NCBI GenBank assembly: GCA_031255815.1
Contig: JAIRRU010000219.1
Location: forward strand, 1-8,508
Length of the DNA stretch: 8,508 nucleotides
Direction of reading: 5' to 3'
Source of the DNA: Treponema sp.
Lineage (GTDB): Bacteria > Spirochaetota > Spirochaetia > Treponematales > Breznakiellaceae
Of the stretch, positions 5,156-8,508 are shown one piece after another. The stretch's first letter is position 1. Each line of letters starts with the position of its first letter. The notes beneath the pieces were generated by a model, which had not been told where the DNA came from, ran no database searches, and saw nothing but the letters and a program-made list of their open reading frames with translations. Both the position numbers and the translations under genes were made by a program.

Positions 5156-6653
5156 CCCTGTCTCCTTTAAAATCCGCCGGGCCGGTGATAAGGGACACGG
5201 CCTTTTTCCAGCCCTCGTAGAGCCTTTCCGCCTCTCCGGCCTCCATCGCCGGGCGGACGATCCTGGCCCCGGCTTCGGAAAAGAGTTTCTCCCTCGTGGA
5301 AAGACCCGCCCCTATGGCGGCGCAGTAGGCCGCTCCCGCGCCGGACAACTCCTCAATGCCGCTTACCCTAAGCTCTATGCCCAGAATATCCGCCTGAAAC
5401 TGCATCAGGAAGGGATCGCGGGTGGCGCCGCCGTCGGCCCTGATGGACGAAAGAGGCCGGCCCGTGGAGGCGTCGATCGCCCGGATCACGTCCTTTATCT
5501 GGTAGGCGATGCTTTCCTCCGCGGCCCGGACAATCTGGGCCTTGCCCGTCCCCCGGTTCATGCCGACAATGGCCGCCCGGGCGCTGTCGGAAAACCAGGG
5601 CGCCCCGAGGCCGGAAAAGGCGGGGACAAAGTACACGCCGCCGGTAGTTCCGGCAGAGGCGGCTATTTCCCCCGCCTCTGCCGGAGAGTTGATAAGCCCC
5701 GCTTCTTCCGCCAGCCATTTGATAATCGCCCCGCTGTAGTTGATGTTCCCCTCCAGCGCGTAATCGGCCCTGCCCTCCATGCCCCAGGCCAGGCTCGCCA
5801 CCACGCCCGGCCCCGGCGAGGGCCGGATCGTTCCGGTATTCACCATGACGGAGGATCCGGTACCGTAGGTTACCTTTGCCATGCCGGGGCTGCGGCACTG
5901 GTTCCCGAACAGGGAGGCCGAGGAATCGGCCAGAACCCCGTGGATGGGAACGGGTTTTTTAAAGAGGCCCTCCAGGCTGGTTTCCCCGAAACAGGCGTCG
6001 CTCATGCAGATTTCCGGCAGGCAGCCGGGCTTTAAGCCGAAGTCGCCAACAATGCCCTCGTTCCAGGCAAGCGCGCCCAGATCCAGAAGCTGGGTTCTGC
6101 TGGCGTTTGAAAAGTCGGTCTTGAAAGAGCGGCCCCCGGTCATTTTGAAAACCAGCCAGGTATCTATGGTGCCGCAGCAGAGGATCCCCCTCTCCAGGGC
6201 CTCTTTCGCCTCGGGGTAATTGGCAAGCACCCAGCCGAATTTCGCCCCCGAAAAATAGGGGGACAGGTTGAGGCCGGTAAGATCCCGCACCTTTTCGGCA
6301 AAACCGGGGTAGCTGATCCGCTTTATAAACTCCGCGGCCCGGCCGCACTGCCAGACAACCGCGTCGCAAAAGGCCTTGCCCGTTTCCCTGTTCCACACAA
6401 CGGAGGTCTCCCGCTGATTTGAAATACCGATCGCCGACACCTTGTCCGGGCTCAGGGCCGCCTTTTCCAGGACTTTTTTTACTGCGGCGGCGGTATTCCG
6501 GTAAATTTCCTCCGGGTCGTGGGAAACCCAGCCTTTTTCGTTTTTTATCTGCCGGTGGGGCAGATCCTCCCGGCCCAGGAGGCGGCCCCGTTCATCCCAA
6601 ACCATGGCCTTGGTTCCCACCGTGCTCTGATCAACCGAAACGATATACGCCAT
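5148..6653 (-). CDS. FGGY carbohydrate kinase, glycerol-kinase-like
   Basis: A 501-residue cytoplasmic ATP-dependent sugar or polyol kinase. It aligns by eye with E. coli GlpK over its whole length: VDQSTVGTK (7-15), GWVSHDPEEIY (41-51), GISNQRETSVVW (76-87), VVWQCGR (99-105), SPYFSGAK (131-138), the catalytic-base block LADSSAS (241-247, Asp243), TYGTGSSVMVNTG (262-274), VPAFSGLGAPW (343-353) and RADGGA (405-410). Equivalents of GlpK's glycerol ligands Arg83, Glu84, Trp103, Tyr135 and Asp245 are kept. Gln246 is replaced by Ser and Phe270 by Ser, which would open the pocket for a larger substrate. With an isomerase and a transketolase alongside, a ketose kinase (for example apulose or a xylulose-like sugar) is more likely than glycerol kinase. 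A GTG at 6659 is in frame but lacks an SD; ATG 6653 has one. Confidence 0.88.
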   Translation of the reverse strand: MAYIVSVDQSTVGTKAMVWDERGRLLGREDLPHRQIKNEKGWVSHDPEEIYRNTAAAVKKVLEKAALSPDKVSAIGISNQRETSVVWNRETGKAFCDAVVWQCGRAAEFIKRISYPGFAEKVRDLTGLNLSPYFSGAKFGWVLANYPEAKEALERGILCCGTIDTWLVFKMTGGRSFKTDFSNASRTQLLDLGALAWNEGIVGDFGLKPGCLPEICMSDACFGETSLEGLFKKPVPIHGVLADSSASLFGNQCRSPGMAKVTYGTGSSVMVNTGTIRPSPGPGVVASLAWGMEGRADYALEGNINYSGAIIKWLAEEAGLINSPAEAGEIAASAGTTGGVYFVPAFSGLGAPWFSDSARAAIVGMNRGTGKAQIVRAAEESIAYQIKDVIRAIDASTGRPLSSIRADGGATRDPFLMQFQADILGIELRVSGIEELSGAGAAYCAAIGAGLSTREKLFSEAGARIVRPAMEAGEAERLYEGWKKAVSLITGPADFKGDRDE

Positions 6654-6655
6654 AT

Positions 6656-6662
6656 TCACCCC
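6656..6662 (-). promoter_or_regulatory. Ribosome binding site that decides the kinase start
   Basis: Read on the minus strand this is GGGGTGA followed by AT and ATG (6653-6651). It also contains the stop codon of the transketolase C-terminal subunit (TGA, 6658-6656). It is well placed for ATG 6653, whereas the in-frame GTG at 6659 lies inside it and has no SD of its own. Translation of the kinase is therefore probably coupled to the upstream gene. Confidence 0.5.
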
Positions 6663-7585
6663 AGTAACGATAACGCGGCCCGGGCAATACCTTCCGCGTC
6701 CAGCCCGTAATAGCGGAAAAGCTCGCTGTTTTTCCCCACCCGGTATTCCTCATCGGGAAATCCGAGGATCTTCATCCTTACCGGATGCCGCTCCCCGAAC
6801 AAATGACTCAGCCCCTCGCCCAGACCGCCGTGCACGCTGTGCTCCTCCACGGTAAGAACCCTCCCCGTTTCAAGCGCGGCCCTGAGCGCCGTCTCCTCGT
6901 CCAGGGGTTTCAGCGACCACATGTCAATCACCCTGGCGCCGATTCCCCGGCCCTTCAGCATGGCCGCCGCCGTTTTCGCCGGGAAGACCGTCTCGCCGCA
7001 GGCGATTATGGCCAGATCGTCCCCCGGGCAGAGCATTTTCGCCTTCCCCTCCGTAAAGGCCTCCGGCTCCTGATAGACCGCTTCCACGTCGCCGCGGCCT
7101 GTCCGCATATAGGCCGGCCCTTCCATCCGGGTTAAGAGCCCGGTAATCGCCCCGGCCGCCACATTGTCGCTGGGTACGAAAATTTTGATATTCGGAAGCG
7201 CCCGGAGGGACGCGAAATCGTGAAGGGCCGTATGGGTTCCGCCCAGGGGGCCGTAGCTTACCCCCGCGCTCACCCCGATTATCTTAACGTTGCTCCGGTT
7301 GTAGGCCACGTCTATCTTGATCTGCTCAAAGCTCCTGCCGCAAAGGAAACACGCGGGGCCCGCCACAAAAACATTCCTGCCCGTTGACGCGAGGCCGGAG
7401 GCCAGGGCGACGGCGTTTTGTTCGGCGATTCCCAGCTCCAGGAACTGATCCGGCAGTTCCCGGGCAAAGCTGTCCAGGGTTACGCTTCCCCGGGAATCGG
7501 TGGCTACCGCATAGATCCGGGGATTTTTCAGCGCCGCTTCCAGCAAGGCCTTGGTAAAAGCTTTTCTGCAGGATACCTTTGCCAC
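6656..7585 (-). CDS. Transketolase, C-terminal subunit (PYR and C-terminal domains)
   Basis: A 309-residue half of a split transketolase, supplying the pyrimidine-binding and C-terminal domains. Residues 1-160 form the PYR domain: AVATDSRGS (26-34), LGIAEQNAVALASGLA (51-66) whose Glu55 is the expected cofactor-activating glutamate, and GVSYGPLGGTHTALHDFASLRALPNI (108-133), equivalent to the 'GPTHQ' region of full-length transketolases. The rest (about 185-309) is the transketolase C domain, with VIDMWSLKPLD and VLTVEEHSVHGGLGEGLSHLF. It should pair with the product of the adjacent upstream gene to transfer two-carbon ketol units with thiamine diphosphate. The start is GTG at 7585, preceded by GGGGCGGGCG in the 10-nt gap. 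It overlaps the GTG alternative start of the kinase gene by 4 nt. DXP synthase is less likely because that enzyme is a single chain. Confidence 0.92.
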   Translation of the reverse strand: MAKVSCRKAFTKALLEAALKNPRIYAVATDSRGSVTLDSFARELPDQFLELGIAEQNAVALASGLASTGRNVFVAGPACFLCGRSFEQIKIDVAYNRSNVKIIGVSAGVSYGPLGGTHTALHDFASLRALPNIKIFVPSDNVAAGAITGLLTRMEGPAYMRTGRGDVEAVYQEPEAFTEGKAKMLCPGDDLAIIACGETVFPAKTAAAMLKGRGIGARVIDMWSLKPLDEETALRAALETGRVLTVEEHSVHGGLGEGLSHLFGERHPVRMKILGFPDEEYRVGKNSELFRYYGLDAEGIARAALSLLG

Positions 7586-7595
7586 CGCCCGCCCC

Positions 7596-8432
7596 TCAAA
7601 TTCCCAGCCGGGAAGCGAGATCCGCCCTGATCTTCAGGTACTGTTCTTCGGTCGGGATCATGTGGTGGGATTCGGCAATATGCTCCAGTACCGCCGATCC
7701 GTAACCCTTTACGGTTTTGGCGATAATAAGCCGGGGCTTCCCGGCGCTTTTCTCATTCAGCGCCCCGAGGATGGAGGCCGGCTCGTGGCCGTCGCAGCGA
7801 AGCACCTGCCAGCCGAAGGCAAGGTACTTTTCCTCCAGGCTTTCCAGCGGCATAACTTCTTCGGTAGCCCCGCTGATCTGCAAACCGTTCCGGTCGATAA
7901 AGGCGGTAAGCTTATCCAGGGAGAACTTCGACGCCGCCATGGCAGCCTCCCAGACCGTCCCCTCCTCCTGCTCCCCGTCCCCCATAAGAACCGTGATTTT
8001 TGAATCGAGCCCGTCCTGCCTGCACCCGTAAGCCATGCCGACGGCGATGGACAGCCCGTGCCCCAGGGAGCCGGTGGCCATCTCAACGCCGGGAACCTTC
8101 GCGGTAGGGTGCTCCGCCAGCTCGGTTCCGAAGCGGGCGTAGGTTTCCAGCTCCTCCCGGGGAAAGAAATTAAGCCCGGCCAGCACGGTGTAGAGAGCCT
8201 CCGCGCAGTGCCCCTTGCTCATGACAAAACGATCCCGGGAAAACTCCTTCCGGATCATCTTTCCCGTATCGAACCAGGCATGGTACAGGGTAACCAGAAT
8301 GTCCATCGCCGAAAACGAGCCCCCTATATGACCCGCCTTGGCGGCGCAGACCATCTCCAGCACCTCCAGACGGCGCTGCCAGGCGATCCGCTTGAGTCCG
8401 GCCCCCTCTTCCGCGGCTTCCAAAATTTCCAC
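7596..8432 (-). CDS. Transketolase, N-terminal subunit (thiamine diphosphate-binding)
   Basis: A 278-residue N-terminal half of a split transketolase. Visible motifs are KAGHIGGSFS (32-41), SKGHCAEALY (72-81), TGSLGHGLSIAVGMA (120-134), the thiamine diphosphate/metal motif GDGEQEEG (151-158) ending at the Asn of DRNG (180-183), and AKTVKGYG (238-245). ESHHMIP (254-260) replaces the usual 'WHG' segment and may mark a specialised substrate group. It is first in a four-gene operon whose strong promoter lies about 32 nt upstream of the start. The start is GTG at 8432: an in-frame TAA (8447-8445) excludes longer forms, and GAGGG (8441-8437) gives an SD with short spacing of 4 nt. Substrate cannot be read from sequence; a housekeeping pentose-phosphate role is less likely given the kinase and isomerase partners. 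Confidence 0.92.
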   Translation of the reverse strand: MEILEAAEEGAGLKRIAWQRRLEVLEMVCAAKAGHIGGSFSAMDILVTLYHAWFDTGKMIRKEFSRDRFVMSKGHCAEALYTVLAGLNFFPREELETYARFGTELAEHPTAKVPGVEMATGSLGHGLSIAVGMAYGCRQDGLDSKITVLMGDGEQEEGTVWEAAMAASKFSLDKLTAFIDRNGLQISGATEEVMPLESLEEKYLAFGWQVLRCDGHEPASILGALNEKSAGKPRLIIAKTVKGYGSAVLEHIAESHHMIPTEEQYLKIRADLASRLGI

Positions 8433-8463
8433 ACAGCCCTCAGCTTAATATTTAGTAAAATTC

Positions 8464-8492
8464 ATTGTATTTCAGAACTTAATTATTGTCAA
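8464..8492 (-). promoter_or_regulatory. Sigma70-type promoter of the transketolase-kinase-isomerase operon
   Basis: On the minus strand TTGACA (8492-8487) is followed by exactly 17 nt and TACAAT (8469-8464), one mismatch from the full consensus. Transcription would start near 8457-8455, giving a leader of about 25 nt before the GTG at 8432. The -35 box lies within an 8-nt palindrome, tcaattga (8489-8496), directly next to a repeat arm, so a repressor site here is possible but not shown. The region is markedly AT-rich compared with the genes. Confidence 0.75.
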
Positions 8493-8508
8493 TTGAGCTT
8501 GTTCCAAA
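8493..8508 (-). repeat. Palindromic repeat arm at the window edge
   Basis: On the minus strand it reads TTTGGAACAAGCTCAA, identical over 16 nt to 360-375 on the plus strand. The window ends inside the match, so the element probably continues outside. It directly abuts the -35 box of the operon promoter. Confidence 0.6.

Noticed and set aside
4950..6035. 361-codon plus-strand open frame across the kinase and isomerase genes
   Set aside because: It spans the junction of two clear minus-strand genes and its translation is Gly/Arg/Pro-rich without family features.
6656..8432. 1-deoxyxylulose-5-phosphate synthase or pyruvate dehydrogenase E1 alpha/beta instead of transketolase
   Set aside because: The GHIGGSFS, SKGH, KTVKGYG and GGTHTALHD blocks and the split N/C arrangement fit transketolase subunits best; DXP synthase is one chain and E1 alpha has different motifs.

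Overview
The window looks like chromosomal DNA of a GC-rich spirochaete, most plausibly a treponeme of the termite-gut type. This is inference. It rests on a P-loop/Asp23-domain protein of a kind I associate with treponemes, on palindromic intergenic repeats built around a TTTTGG..AAGCTC core, and on the sharp contrast between GC-rich genes and AT-richer flanks. No rRNA, tRNA, CRISPR array, transposase, integrase or phage gene is visible.

Layout. Bases 1-389 carry no gene. They hold a perfect hairpin, a terminator-like stem, a long palindromic repeat, a composite intergenic repeat with 'cacgaagg'-type and 'cctctgcgg'-type modules, and a half copy of the palindromic repeat that ends 14 nt before the first gene. 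Three plus-strand genes follow: an RluA-type pseudouridine synthase (390-1415), a P-loop protein with a C-terminal Asp23/Gls24-like domain (1630-2532), and an exported TPR protein with a degenerate peptidase-MA-like domain (2543-3709). The last two are 10 nt apart and look co-transcribed.

A minus-strand operon converges on these genes across only 24 nt. In transcription order it encodes a transketolase N-terminal subunit (8432-7596), a transketolase C-terminal subunit (7585-6656), a glycerol-kinase-like FGGY kinase (6653-5148) and an L-fucose/L-arabinose-isomerase-like protein (5155-3734). Junctions are a 10-nt gap, the kinase ATG 2 nt past the transketolase stop, and an 8-nt overlap. A strong sigma70-type promoter (TTGACA, 17 nt, TACAAT) lies just upstream of the first gene. 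The window then ends inside another copy of the TTTGGAACAAGCTCAA repeat, inverted relative to the copy at 360-375.

How the genes could work together. Isomerase, kinase and two-subunit transketolase together fit a complete non-oxidative sugar route: aldose to ketose, to ketose phosphate, then two-carbon transfer. The organisation is reminiscent of the apiose/apulose-4-phosphate transketolase route. However, the isomerase belongs to the fucose/arabinose-isomerase family and no transporter or regulator lies in the window, so the substrate is unproven. This operon and the P-loop/Asp23 protein are the two most interesting items.
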